Source: Chloroflexota bacterium (lineage in GTDB: Bacteria > Chloroflexota > Anaerolineae > Aggregatilineales > Phototrophicaceae). From it: 64,000 bases of DNA. The stretch's first letter is position 1. Every line of letters starts with the position of its first letter. Below, in pieces: positions 47,932 through 58,008 of this stretch. The DNA is taken from assembly GCA_009841405.1 (NCBI GenBank), contig VXLV01000066.1, forward strand, positions 1-64,000. Reading direction: 5' to 3'. The translations under genes were made by a program, and so were the position numbers. Below the pieces are notes generated by a model. It did no database searches. It was not told the DNA's origin and was given only the letters and a program-made list of their open reading frames with translations.

Positions 47932-49224
47932 TCATTCCAACCCGGCCAGCATCTCTCGCGTTTCGCGCGATGGCTTGACGCCAAGCGAGCGCTTGAGTTG
48001 CTTTTCGAGCACGGCGTAGTGCTGCCAGGCATCGGCGTTGCGTCCCAAATTGATGTACATCCGCATCGCGCCGCGATGAAAGTCCTCGCGCTGTGGCGAT
48101 TCCTTCAAGGCGCGGACATAGAAGCCCAGCGATTCTTCCCAAGCCTGCTCTTCCGCCTTCAGCCGCGCCATGCCATTGAGCGCTTCCGCATACATCCCTT
48201 GCAACTGTTTGCGGCGCGCTTCTACCCAGGGCAAGCTGAGCGGGAACAGGAAGGGCGCCTTGTACATATCGATCGCCTCTCGATACAAGGCCTGGCGCAC
48301 GGTCGCATCCGTCGCCAGCAGCGCGCCTTCAATCGCCTGCTCAAAATCAGCGACATCATAGTGCCGGACAACCTTGTCGCCGGGCACATAAAACCCGGTT
48401 GAGTAAGAGGTCAGCTCATAATTCTCGCCGTCGCCCACCATCAAGGATATGCGTTCGGTGATTTTCCGCTTGGTGACGTGGAATACGTTGGTCGCGTCGC
48501 GCACCGAAAGCTTGGGCCAGAAAATCTCAAATATCTGATCACGAGTGACCAAGGGATTGTCGATGAAATAGAAGAACAGGTTGCGCGGCAGGGCGCCGTC
48601 CCAGCTCTGAATCTCGCGCCCGTTGGAAACAGCGTGTCCCCGTCCGAACGCGTAGACTTCCAATTGAGGCTTCAATTCGCGCGCCTTGTTGAAGATCAAA
48701 TGATTGCGCTGGTTGGAGGTGCCTAGAACAACCGCCTCGTCCCGATTGACCCATTCGATCCAGGGATCGTAAGTCAGCAGGCGCGAATTGACCGCCAGTT
48801 GCGACCGGTCCGTCAAATTCTCTATCAAGCCCGCGATGAACTGTTGAAACGCGTCATCGTGCGGTACACGGTCCAGTTCATCCAGATACAAGATGACCCG
48901 ATCGTCGTTAAGTTGCGCCAAGTCCGCCGCCAGCGCCTGACCGATATCCGCCGGCGCGCCCTCCTCCAGCGCCGCCGAAAGCCGCCCGCCAAAGCCTCCT
49001 GCGCTCTGCTGAATACTCTCCATCAGTCCACGCACCCAGGTGGCGGTGGCGCCGCCGCCATCGGGCACGCGATAGTAGAACAAGCCATCCGACAGTCCGC
49101 TGAGAAAAAAACTCAGAAAAACATTTCGGTAATTGGACCACGGATACAAGAGGACAACTCTTTTGCCTTCGGTAATAGACATGAATGAGTCAAAAGACAC
49201 GTTGGTGACGTCATGTGAAAACAT
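47932..49224 (-). CDS. SARP/BTAD-type protein with NTPase-like N-terminal region
   Basis: DRVILYLDELDRV (Walker-B-like); wHTH-like PRNLFFYFIDNPLVTRDQIFEIFWPKLSVRDATNVFHVTKRKI; C-terminal BTAD-like TPR repeats. Confidence 0.65.
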   Translation of the reverse strand: MFSHDVTNVSFDSFMSITEGKRVVLLYPWSNYRNVFLSFFLSGLSDGLFYYRVPDGGGATATWVRGLMESIQQSAGGFGGRLSAALEEGAPADIGQALAADLAQLNDDRVILYLDELDRVPHDDAFQQFIAGLIENLTDRSQLAVNSRLLTYDPWIEWVNRDEAVVLGTSNQRNHLIFNKARELKPQLEVYAFGRGHAVSNGREIQSWDGALPRNLFFYFIDNPLVTRDQIFEIFWPKLSVRDATNVFHVTKRKITERISLMVGDGENYELTSYSTGFYVPGDKVVRHYDVADFEQAIEGALLATDATVRQALYREAIDMYKAPFLFPLSLPWVEARRKQLQGMYAEALNGMARLKAEEQAWEESLGFYVRALKESPQREDFHRGAMRMYINLGRNADAWQHYAVLEKQLKRSLGVKPSRETREMLAGLE

Positions 49225-49643
49225 CGCGGGACCCTTCGAAAATAATCGCGTATCTACGATGCAGATGCGGTCTAAGATAACATTCGTTACATCCGCGATA
49301 TTAGTTTATCATAAATACCGTGAAGCCGCATATAGGCGTCTCGGCGCTGGATGCGGGCAAGGCTCAGTCCTCTTCTTCAGCACACTTCGACCGCCGCGCC
49401 TGAAAAGAAATGGCCGATCATAAGCACGCTTTAATGTATACTATATCATTATTACTCACTATTATCAAAACCTTAAAATCGTTGCGAGACACATGACTCT
49501 GATACGCGGCAATTACCGCAACTGCAGCTGGCCGCCACGCGCCAAGCCCCGCAAGTAAAGGGACTTGGGCCGGCTATGCGAATTCAATTGGAGAACAGGG
49601 CGACGGCGAAGGCTTATTCCCCGGCATGGCGCCGACAACCGGG

Positions 49644-50168
49644 CTACTGCTCTTCAATCGAAAGCGAGACGATCTTGTCGGGCACGATCGAGCGAGCGGG
49701 ACGCTGCGGATCAATGCGCTGCAGCGCGCCTAAAACCCGCATGCTCTCGGCGTCGGCAACGCGCCCGAACACGGCGTGATTGCCATCGAGATGAGGCGTC
49801 GGCACAAAGGTAATGAAGAATTGCGACCCGTTGGTATTGGGCCCGGCGTTGGCCATGCTGAGCGTGCCCGGCGCGTCATGCCGGATGCGCAGCGCCGCGG
49901 GCTCGTCATCCCATCGATAGCCGGGCCCGCCGCGTCCGCTGCCGGTGGGGTCGCCGCCCTGGGCCATAAATCCCTCCAACACGCGGTGGAAAACCACGCC
50001 ATCGTAGAAGCCATCACGGGCGAGGAATACGAAGTTGTTCACGGTGACGGGCGCGCGGTCGGCGAAGAGGTCGATGTTGATCGCGCCTTTGCTGGTGTCC
50101 ATGACGGCGCGGTAGGTCTTCTCCGGGTCGATGGTCAGGGCTGGCGGGCTGCTGTATTGCTTGGGCAT
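49644..50168 (-). CDS. Cyclophilin-type peptidyl-prolyl cis-trans isomerase
   Basis: [75 protein letters not shown]. Confidence 0.95.
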   Translation of the reverse strand: MPKQYSSPPALTIDPEKTYRAVMDTSKGAINIDLFADRAPVTVNNFVFLARDGFYDGVVFHRVLEGFMAQGGDPTGSGRGGPGYRWDDEPAALRIRHDAPGTLSMANAGPNTNGSQFFITFVPTPHLDGNHAVFGRVADAESMRVLGALQRIDPQRPARSIVPDKIVSLSIEEQ

Positions 50169-50323
50169 GGGGGCGTTTCCTTATGGGTGAGATGAGCGTT
50201 GACTCGAGGGTAGCAGAGATTTAGCGGCGGGGGTAGTCGCCTTCGGTCACCAGTAGACTCGCACGCGTTGGCTTCTACGAGTGGTCAGAGTATAATCTGG
50301 GCAGAAATAGTGGACATGCACTG

Positions 50324-51514
50324 ATGGTAGAAGTAAATCCTGAGATTTTAAGATGGGCGCGCGAGACTGCCGCTCTCGATATTGAAGAAGCAGCGCGAAA
50401 ACTTGGCCTTCGAGATTCGAAACGTCGCACAGCGGTAGAGAAACTCGTAGACCTAGAGTGCGGAGTAACGCGTCCCTCCTCGTCGCAGCTTGCAAAGATG
50501 TCGCAAGCATATTACCAGCCGCCCATAGTCTTTTACTTGCAGCAGCCGCCCAAGACCGGAGAGCGAGGCGAGGACTTCCGACCAGCATCCCAGCAGCGCG
50601 CCAATCACAAGGGCAACGCACATCTCAACTTGCTTATGCGAGACGTGAAGGTGTCTCAGTCGATCATCCGAGATCTGCTAGAAGAAAGCCGCGGTGAGAG
50701 ATTGGAATTTGTCAACTCCGCCGCAGAGTCTATGGGCGTTGAGGCTGTGGCGCTAGATATCATCGAGACCTTAGACTTTGATATTTACGAATTTCGCTCT
50801 GCTAGCAACGCTCGGATTGCATTCGATTATCTTCGCCGCCTAATTGAAGAGGGAGGCATTTTCGTGCTCCTTCTCAGTGATCTGGGTAGCCATCACACAA
50901 CAATTCCCATTGATGTATTTCAAAGCTTCGCCTTTGCTGATGACCTTGCTCCGTACGTCGTAATCAATCGTCAATGCGCTATATCCGGCTGGAGTTTCAC
51001 AGCCTTGCACGAAGTTGTGCATCTCTGGCTGGGCAAAAGCGGAGTATCCGGATACTGGAACGAAGACAAGATTGAACAATTCTGCAACCAAGTCGCGGGC
51101 ACAATTCTGTTTCGCCCTGTTGACCGCTCTAATCTTGCTCGTCGACTAAACGGTGGATGCCAATGCATACGGAAAGAGATAGAAACAGCTGCCTGCCAAA
51201 TGAATATAAGTCGAGCTATGCTCGCTTACCTATTGATGCTCGACAAGAAAATCAGTCGAGAGTGCTGGGAAATCCTTCAAGGATACTTTGGAAGTGTCCG
51301 TGTTCAACACATGGGAACTGAACGCAAAAGACGAAGTTCTCAGAATGGAGGGGCTAACTACTATGCGGTACGGCGCTACCGCCTCGGCAATCGCCTCATA
51401 GACTTGACTCGGTATTACGTTAGCACGGGCCAGCTATCCGCAACAAAAGCGGGGGTCGTTCTAGGGGTTGCGCCTACGAGAGTGCATCCACTTTTGTTTC
51501 CTGAACGAATTTGA
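50324..51514 (+). CDS. XRE-HTH plus ImmA/IrrE-type metallopeptidase domain protein
   Basis: N-terminal HTH-like region (RWARETAALDIEEAARKLGL...PSSSQLAKMSQAY); SGWSFTALHEVVHLWLGKSGVSG (HExxH). Confidence 0.9.
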   Translation: MVEVNPEILRWARETAALDIEEAARKLGLRDSKRRTAVEKLVDLECGVTRPSSSQLAKMSQAYYQPPIVFYLQQPPKTGERGEDFRPASQQRANHKGNAHLNLLMRDVKVSQSIIRDLLEESRGERLEFVNSAAESMGVEAVALDIIETLDFDIYEFRSASNARIAFDYLRRLIEEGGIFVLLLSDLGSHHTTIPIDVFQSFAFADDLAPYVVINRQCAISGWSFTALHEVVHLWLGKSGVSGYWNEDKIEQFCNQVAGTILFRPVDRSNLARRLNGGCQCIRKEIETAACQMNISRAMLAYLLMLDKKISRECWEILQGYFGSVRVQHMGTERKRRSSQNGGANYYAVRRYRLGNRLIDLTRYYVSTGQLSATKAGVVLGVAPTRVHPLLFPERI

Positions 51515-52053
51515 GGCCAACACTCTTGCTATATTTTCTGGACACAAGTGTTTTGATCGACGCAAAAAACAGATACTATCCACTTGAACGCATACCACAG
51601 TTCTGGAATTGGCTTGTACGTCAATCACTGGCGGGCAGCATAAAGCTGCCGCCTCAAGTAATTAGCGAAATCCTGGGATCCGAAGGTGCAGACGAAGAGC
51701 CTGTAGACATTCTTGCAGAGTGGGTGTTATTCAACCGAACTACATTGGAGTGGAACGACGAACTGTCCGTAGATTTACTTACCCGCACGTATAACCAAGG
51801 CTATGATAGCGCGCCTGAACATCTCACGACTGTGGATCCATTGACCGAACCCGCAGATCCATTCCTTATCGCCTATGCCCTTGAAAACCCGGACAGCCGT
51901 CGCGTCGTGACTATGGAAAATGTACAATCTGTTGGCACGACATTGCCAAAGCCCGCAAACCGAAAGATTCCGCTTGTATGCAGATTGCTTGGCGTGAAAT
52001 GTATAAATACCTTTGACCTAATTCGCGAACTTGACTTTCGAATTCCAATGTGA
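51511..52053 (+). CDS. DUF4411 family PIN-like protein
   Basis: YFLDTSVLIDAKNRYYPLERIPQFWNWL; DPFLIAYAL; TTG start overlapping the upstream stop. Confidence 0.82.
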   Translation: MRPTLLLYFLDTSVLIDAKNRYYPLERIPQFWNWLVRQSLAGSIKLPPQVISEILGSEGADEEPVDILAEWVLFNRTTLEWNDELSVDLLTRTYNQGYDSAPEHLTTVDPLTEPADPFLIAYALENPDSRRVVTMENVQSVGTTLPKPANRKIPLVCRLLGVKCINTFDLIRELDFRIPM

Positions 52054-52075
52054 GATTAGCAAGACACCCCACCCC

Positions 52076-54511
52076 ATGCCCCAGCTAACCGAACTCTTCC
52101 AAACCCTGCCCTACGGACCCGCGCCGGAATCCGACGCCGCCGCGCACGCCTGGCTCGACGCCCACGACCGCCGCTTCGACCTCTTCGTCAACAACCAGTG
52201 GGCGCCCCCAGCGGACGGCCGCTACCTCACCGCCGCCAACCCCGCCCGCGGCGAGCCACTAGCTGAATTCGCCGACGCCAGCGCGCCCGATATCGACGCC
52301 GCCGTAGCCGCCGCCCGCGTCGCATACGGCGCCTGGTCCGCGCTCAGCCCACATCAGCGCGCCCGCCACCTCTACGCCATCGCCCGCAATGTCCAGAAAC
52401 ACGCCCGCCTGCTGGCCGTGCTCGAGAGCCTGGACAACGGCAAGCCCATTCGCGAAGCGCGCGATATTGACGTGCCGCTGGTCGCGCGCCACTTCTACCA
52501 TCACGCCGGCTGGGCGCAGCTGCTGGACACTGAAATGCGCGACTATCAGCCCCTGGGCGTCGTCGGCCAGGTGATCCCCTGGAATTTCCCACTGCTGATG
52601 CTGGCCTGGAAGATCGCGCCCGCGCTGGCGACCGGCAACACAGTCGTCATCAAGCCGGCGCCCTACACGCCGCTGACCGCCCTGCTCTTCGCCGAGATCA
52701 TCGCTGAAGCCGGGCTGCCGCCGGGCGTGGTCAACATCGTCACCGGCGGCGACGACGCCGGCGCCGCGCTCGCAGCGCATGACGACCTCGACAAAATCGC
52801 CTTCACCGGATCAACGGCTGTCGGGCGGATCATCCGGCGCGCCACCGCGGGCAAGGGCATCAAGCTGACGCTTGAACTTGGCGGCAAGTCGCCCTACATC
52901 GTCTTCGACGACGCCGACCTCGACGGCGCGATTGAAGGGCTGATCGACGCCATTTTCTTCAATCAGGGTGAGGTCTGCTGCGCCGGCTCGCGGCTACTCG
53001 TGCAGGAGAGCGTCGCCGACGATTTCCTGGCGCGTTTGAAGGCGCGCATGTCGCGCCTGCGCCTGGGCGACGCGCTGGACAAAGGCATCGACATCGGCGC
53101 GCTGATTGACCCGGCGCAGTACGAAATGATCGACCAATGGGTGCAGCGCGGCATCAGCGACGGCGCCGATGTATACCAGCCCGAGTGCGATTTCCCGCCG
53201 ATTTCACAAGGGGGCTGCTTCTACCCGCCGACGCTGCTGACAAACCTGGAGGCCTCAGCCGCCGTGGCACAACAGGAAATCTTCGGGCCGGTCCTGGTGG
53301 CGCTGAGCTTCCGTACGCCCGGCGAGGCGGTCGCGCTGGCCAACAATACGCGTTACGGGCTGGCGGCTTCGGTCTGGAGCGAGAATATCAGCCTGGCGCT
53401 GGAAACGGCGCGCCAAGTCAAGGCCGGCAGCGTCTGGATCAACAGCACGAATCTCTTCGACGCCGCGGCCGGTTTCGGCGGCTACCGCGAAAGCGGCTAT
53501 GGGCGCGAAGGCGGGCGCGAAGGCCTGTACGCGTACATGCGCCCGAAATGGCAAACGCGCGTCAAGCCGCAGCTGGGCGAGCCGCCGCCCGATTGGGGCG
53601 CGCATACGCCGCCCGCCCCGGCCGCCTTGCCTCCCCCTGGCTCTTCGGACGCGCCGAGGCGGGCTTCGCTGGACCGCACCGCAAAATTATACATCGGCGG
53701 CGGGCAGAAACGCCCCGACGGCAACTACACGCGCCCGGTGCTGTCGCCTTCCGGCGCGCTGGTCGGGCAGGGCGGCGATGGCAATCGCAAAGATATTCGC
53801 AACGCCGTCGAGGCAGCGCATAAAGCCAAGAACTGGGCCTACTACGCGCCGCACAATCGCGCGCAAATCCTGTATTACATCGCTGAAAACCTGGCGGCGC
53901 GGCGCGAGGAATTCGCCCGGCGCATCGCCGCCATGACTGAAGCCGCGCTTGAAGACGCCCGCAGCGAAGTCGACGCTTCAGTCGAGCGGCTCTTCCATTG
54001 GGCGGCCCTGGCCGACAAAGCCGGCGGCGCGGTGCAAGAAACGACACTGCGCGGCTTGGTTGTCGCAGTGCATGAGCCTGTCGGCGTCATCGGCATCGCC
54101 TGCCCGGACGCGCCGGCGCTGCTGGCATTCGTGTCGCTGGCGGCGGCCGCCATCTCGCGCGGCAACACTGTCGTCTGCATTCCGTCGCCGCTCTATCCCT
54201 TGAGCGCGACCGACCTGTATCAAGTCTTCGACACCTCGGACCTGCCGGCGGGCGTTGTCAACATCGTCACCGGCGACCGCGACCATCTGGTCAAGACCCT
54301 GGTTGAGCACGATGACGTGGACAGCGTCTGGTATTTCGGCGACGCCGAGGGGGCGCGACAGGTGGAAGCGCGCTCGATCTACAATCTCAAGCGGACGTGG
54401 GTCAGCTACGGCCTTGCGCGCGATTGGACCGACGCCCGGCAAGGCGCCGGCCCCGAGTTTCTGCACGAGTCGACTCAGGTGAAAAACATTTGGGCGCCGA
54501 CCGGCGCTTAG
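52076..54511 (+). CDS. Double-domain aldehyde dehydrogenase (ALDH16-like)
   Basis: N-terminal full ALDH (PWNFPLLMLAWKIAPALATGN; LELGGKSPYIVF; FFNQGEVCCAGSRLL) followed by a second ALDH-like domain without the Cys motif. Confidence 0.85.
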   Translation: MPQLTELFQTLPYGPAPESDAAAHAWLDAHDRRFDLFVNNQWAPPADGRYLTAANPARGEPLAEFADASAPDIDAAVAAARVAYGAWSALSPHQRARHLYAIARNVQKHARLLAVLESLDNGKPIREARDIDVPLVARHFYHHAGWAQLLDTEMRDYQPLGVVGQVIPWNFPLLMLAWKIAPALATGNTVVIKPAPYTPLTALLFAEIIAEAGLPPGVVNIVTGGDDAGAALAAHDDLDKIAFTGSTAVGRIIRRATAGKGIKLTLELGGKSPYIVFDDADLDGAIEGLIDAIFFNQGEVCCAGSRLLVQESVADDFLARLKARMSRLRLGDALDKGIDIGALIDPAQYEMIDQWVQRGISDGADVYQPECDFPPISQGGCFYPPTLLTNLEASAAVAQQEIFGPVLVALSFRTPGEAVALANNTRYGLAASVWSENISLALETARQVKAGSVWINSTNLFDAAAGFGGYRESGYGREGGREGLYAYMRPKWQTRVKPQLGEPPPDWGAHTPPAPAALPPPGSSDAPRRASLDRTAKLYIGGGQKRPDGNYTRPVLSPSGALVGQGGDGNRKDIRNAVEAAHKAKNWAYYAPHNRAQILYYIAENLAARREEFARRIAAMTEAALEDARSEVDASVERLFHWAALADKAGGAVQETTLRGLVVAVHEPVGVIGIACPDAPALLAFVSLAAAAISRGNTVVCIPSPLYPLSATDLYQVFDTSDLPAGVVNIVTGDRDHLVKTLVEHDDVDSVWYFGDAEGARQVEARSIYNLKRTWVSYGLARDWTDARQGAGPEFLHESTQVKNIWAPTGA

Positions 54512-55764
54512 GCGTATGCCTTTGTCAATTCCAGAAGCGTGTGCAACATCAAGTTGGCGCCATTGATGCAATCGGCGTCGCTGGTAAGTTCCTTCGGATT
54601 GTGGCTGATGCCCGCGACCGAGGGCACAAAATACATGGCGGCCGGCGCGATGGTCGCGACATTCTGCGTGTCGTGCCCGGCGAAGCTCAGCATGCGTTCG
54701 CGCGAGAGGCCCAGCTCGTCCGCCGCGCGCTCAATCGCGCCCATGACCGTCTCGCTCATGGTCGCCGGAATCACCGGCGGCGTCGCCTCATGCGAAACGC
54801 TCAAGTCGAACTCTGCGGCGCACTCTTTCAGCAGCTCAATCAAGTCAGCTTGCATCTCGTCCATCTCAGCCTCGGAACCGTGCCGGAATTCCAGCGCGCA
54901 GTAAACCTCGGCCGGCACAATATTGAAGGCGCCTGGCTTGGCGCGAATTACCCCGACATTGCAGACGCCCGGGCTGTACTTGCGCATCACGAGTTCCCGC
55001 GCGCGCAGGGCGAAGGTCGCCGCGCCCCAGAGCGCATCGCGCCGCAGCGCCATCGGCTTGGTCCCGGCGTGCGCCGCCTCGCCGCGGAATACCACATGGA
55101 TCGAGCGAATGCCAACGATAGCGTTCACGACCCCGATATCGACGCCGGCGTCCTCAAGCCGCGTGCCCTGCTCAATATGAAGCTCGACCCAGGCCAGCAC
55201 ATCATCGCGCGTCGCCGCCAGCATAGACTCGCGCGTGATGCCTATGGCGTCAAAGCGGCGAATCAACTCGTCGACTTCCACGCGGCTGCGCTCAAAATCG
55301 GCCATGGTCAGTTGACCGACAACCGCCTTGCTGCCCATCAGCCCCATGATGGCGCTCTCTTCATCGGTGAAGTTGACCGCCTCCAGCGTGACCGGCGGCG
55401 TGACGCCCGCGTCCTTCAGCGCGCGCAGCGCCTCAAATGCCGCCAGCACGCCCAACGCCCCATCGTAGCGCCCGCCATTGGGCACGCTGTCGAGGTGCGA
55501 GCCGGCCAGGATGCGTTTCTCGCTCGGAGGATCGCTCAGCAAAATGGCCGATTGGTTGCCGGCGCCATCCATCGCATAGCCCAGGCCGGCTTCCGCAATC
55601 TTGCGCCGATACCAATCACGCGCGGCGATGTCGCTTTCGGTCAGCGCCTGCCGATCGACGCCGCCATTGGCCGTCGCCCCGATCTCCGCCAGTTCGCGCA
55701 AATCAGCCAGCAGGCGGTCTTCGTTTACTCTGAGCATCACATTCTGTCCTGTTTCGATTGACAT
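54508..55764 (-). CDS. M20-family Zn hydrolase (N-carbamoyl-amino-acid hydrolase/allantoate amidohydrolase-like)
   Basis: GSHLDSVPNGGRYDGALGVLAAFEALRAL; FTDEESAIMGLMGSKAVVG; GRLSFAGHDTQN-type C-terminus (MLSFAGHDTQNVATIAPAAMYFVPSVAGISHNPKE). Confidence 0.9.
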   Translation of the reverse strand: MSIETGQNVMLRVNEDRLLADLRELAEIGATANGGVDRQALTESDIAARDWYRRKIAEAGLGYAMDGAGNQSAILLSDPPSEKRILAGSHLDSVPNGGRYDGALGVLAAFEALRALKDAGVTPPVTLEAVNFTDEESAIMGLMGSKAVVGQLTMADFERSRVEVDELIRRFDAIGITRESMLAATRDDVLAWVELHIEQGTRLEDAGVDIGVVNAIVGIRSIHVVFRGEAAHAGTKPMALRRDALWGAATFALRARELVMRKYSPGVCNVGVIRAKPGAFNIVPAEVYCALEFRHGSEAEMDEMQADLIELLKECAAEFDLSVSHEATPPVIPATMSETVMGAIERAADELGLSRERMLSFAGHDTQNVATIAPAAMYFVPSVAGISHNPKELTSDADCINGANLMLHTLLELTKAYA

Positions 55765-55885
55765 TCCGCAATCCTAGCCGAAAGCGCGGCGGGTCACATA
55801 GCCCAAATGCGTTCCACATTTGCGCCTTATGCCAGTGGTTTCGCCGCACTATAATGACCGTGTAGACGGCATAAGGGAGAAGCGC

Positions 55886-56653
55886 ATGAAACTCTATTCC
55901 TGGAATGTCAATGGCATCCGCGCCGCGCAAAGGAAGGGCTTCCTGGACTGGTTCCACGCCGAAGGGCCGGACGTGCTGACCGTGCAAGAGACCAAAGCCT
56001 GGCCCGAACAGCTTGACCCCGAATTGCGCCGGCCGGAGGGCTACCATACCTGGTGGGTGCACGCCGAGCGCAAGGGCTACAGCGGCGTCGGCCTCTTCAG
56101 CAAGACTGAGCCGCGTGATATCAAGCTGGGCCTCGGCATCGAGAAATTCGACAGCGAGGGCCGCACTATCATCGCCGACTACGGCGACTTCACGCTGATG
56201 ACAACCTACCTGCCCAACGGCGGGCGCGACCACAAGCGGGTCCCCTACAAAATGGAGTATAAAGAAGCCTTTCTCGATTACGCTAATGGCCTGCGCGCGG
56301 CGGGCAAATCAGTGGTGATGACCGGCGACATCAATACCGCGCACAACGAGATTGACTTGGCCCGCCCCAAGCAAAACCGCAAGACGACCGGCTTCCTGCG
56401 CGAAGAGCGGGATTGGATCGACAAGGTGGTCGAGCAGGGTTATATCGACTCTTACCGCCACCTGAACCCGGAGAAGGAAGGCGCCTACTCCTGGTGGTCA
56501 ATGCGCAGCGGCGCGCGCGACAAGAATATCGGCTGGCGCATCGACTACTTCTTCATCTCGCCCGACCTGCTGCCGAAGATGGCCGCGGCCGAGATCCACG
56601 CCGATGTGCTGGGCAGCGACCACTGCCCGATCAGCCTGACGTTGGATGTTTGA
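55886..56653 (+). CDS. xth: Exodeoxyribonuclease III
   Basis: MKLYSWNVNGIRAAQRKGFLDWF; VLTVQETKAWPEQLD; GDINTAHNEIDLARPK; IDYFFISPDLLP ... SDHCPISLTL. Confidence 0.95.
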   Translation: MKLYSWNVNGIRAAQRKGFLDWFHAEGPDVLTVQETKAWPEQLDPELRRPEGYHTWWVHAERKGYSGVGLFSKTEPRDIKLGLGIEKFDSEGRTIIADYGDFTLMTTYLPNGGRDHKRVPYKMEYKEAFLDYANGLRAAGKSVVMTGDINTAHNEIDLARPKQNRKTTGFLREERDWIDKVVEQGYIDSYRHLNPEKEGAYSWWSMRSGARDKNIGWRIDYFFISPDLLPKMAAAEIHADVLGSDHCPISLTLDV

Positions 56654-56703
56654 AATCTACCACTGAGGCACAGAGGCACAGAGTGTTTCGGCCATGTAGA
56701 CTG

Positions 56704-57837
56704 TCACTCAGCCGCCACCACCAGCTCGCTGTGAATGTAGGCGGGTCGACCGTCGTATTCAAAGGCGTACCAGAGCGCAGTGCCAAAGACCACCTCGCCC
56801 TCGGCGCTGAAGGCTAGTAGGATTTCAGCGCCCGGACGCAAAGTGACAAGGATGTCGCAGTTGGTTTGCGGGCAAGCCCTAGCGTTCGCCCCACGATTGC
56901 CACGCGTCTCCACAAACATAGTCCGGTAAGTCGCGGTCGCTTCCGGCGTTGCAATCAGCGTAGCTGTCGCCGTCGGCGGCACGTCGGTCGACGGGACTTT
57001 AGTTGGCCTCTCGGAAGGCTGCGCGCTACTGTTGGTTTCCACCGATATGCTTGCAATGGGCGACCGAGCATTCTCTGCTGCAGCACGAACCTCAAGTATG
57101 ACGCGGTCGCCCGCTGACAAGCCCCCAATTCTCTCTAGAAACCCATATGCGACCTGCCATCTTGTAGGGGGCGGGTTATTTACTTGATATCGATATTCAT
57201 AGCGGTCCGAGCCGCGAACCGCCGACCAACTGAAGGCAATGCTGTGGGCTGTTATAGATCGGACTGCCAAGTTGGGCCGGGCGAGCATTCGGGCGGCAGG
57301 CGACGACGCAGGTGTCGACGTCGGGGACCGATAGCTCCGCGACGTGGATGAGCTTTTTCTGCTCGCAGTATTACTTGTCAAAAGAGTGCTGAAGCACACG
57401 AGAAATACAATGCTAAACAGCAAGGCTCTTGCAAGGGAATAGGCAGCAGCCACAGCACTTTTGCCCGATCCCGATCGTCTATTTGCGATTCGCCGCTGCC
57501 CCATCCCGCGCAATGTCCGCAATTGAGCGTCATCCAAATCGAACCACTCGCCGCGCGCGCGATGATTGGCAAAGCGTTGATGAAGATAGTATTCAAGCCT
57601 CGTGGCATCATTTGTCCTGAAAATATGGACAACTTTGGTTTCAAAAGGCAAGGTTACTTCAAACTTGTTCAGCCGTCGATAAGGATGGTTTGTACGTCCG
57701 ATCTTGTAACGACGGCTAAAGTCGACGTCTTGAATGACGTATACATAACCGGCAGGCGGTTCAAGCCGCGGCAACCGTTCGTAATTCGCTATAGGGACAC
57801 TCAAGACTTCCCAATGTTGCCGCATTGAATTTGCCAT
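56704..57837 (-). CDS. GIY-YIG-like (T5orf172/MUG113) N-terminal domain, TM, FnIII-like and SH3b-like C-terminal regions
   Basis: GYVYVIQDVDFSRRYKIGRTNHPYRRLNKFEV...ATRLEYYLHQRFANHRARGEWFDLDDAQL; TM LLFSIVFLVCFSTLL; C-terminal RGNRGANARACPQTNCDILVTLRPGAEILL. Confidence 0.78.
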   Translation of the reverse strand: MANSMRQHWEVLSVPIANYERLPRLEPPAGYVYVIQDVDFSRRYKIGRTNHPYRRLNKFEVTLPFETKVVHIFRTNDATRLEYYLHQRFANHRARGEWFDLDDAQLRTLRGMGQRRIANRRSGSGKSAVAAAYSLARALLFSIVFLVCFSTLLTSNTASRKSSSTSRSYRSPTSTPASSPAARMLARPNLAVRSITAHSIAFSWSAVRGSDRYEYRYQVNNPPPTRWQVAYGFLERIGGLSAGDRVILEVRAAAENARSPIASISVETNSSAQPSERPTKVPSTDVPPTATATLIATPEATATYRTMFVETRGNRGANARACPQTNCDILVTLRPGAEILLAFSAEGEVVFGTALWYAFEYDGRPAYIHSELVVAAE

Positions 57838-57918
57838 TCTGAAACAGATTATGCGAGATTATAGCATGAAGCCGGCCGCATTCGCCCGGAGTGACGACAG
57901 CCGCGTCTGACCGCGACA

Positions 57919-58002
57919 GATGTGCTGGAAACTGGCAGTCTTGAGACGGTCGCCGAGATCGACATCCTCGAAAACGACAACAGCACCCGCCGACGCAGGC
58001 GC
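57919..58002 (-). pseudogene. Remnant of another GIY-YIG-like N-terminal domain
   Basis: Minus-strand reading APASAGAVVVFEDVDLGDRLKTASFQHI aligns with SPPAGYVIVIEDIDLGDRFKIVVMQEV of the 58772-60232 protein. Confidence 0.6.
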
Positions 58003-58008
58003 CTGCCA

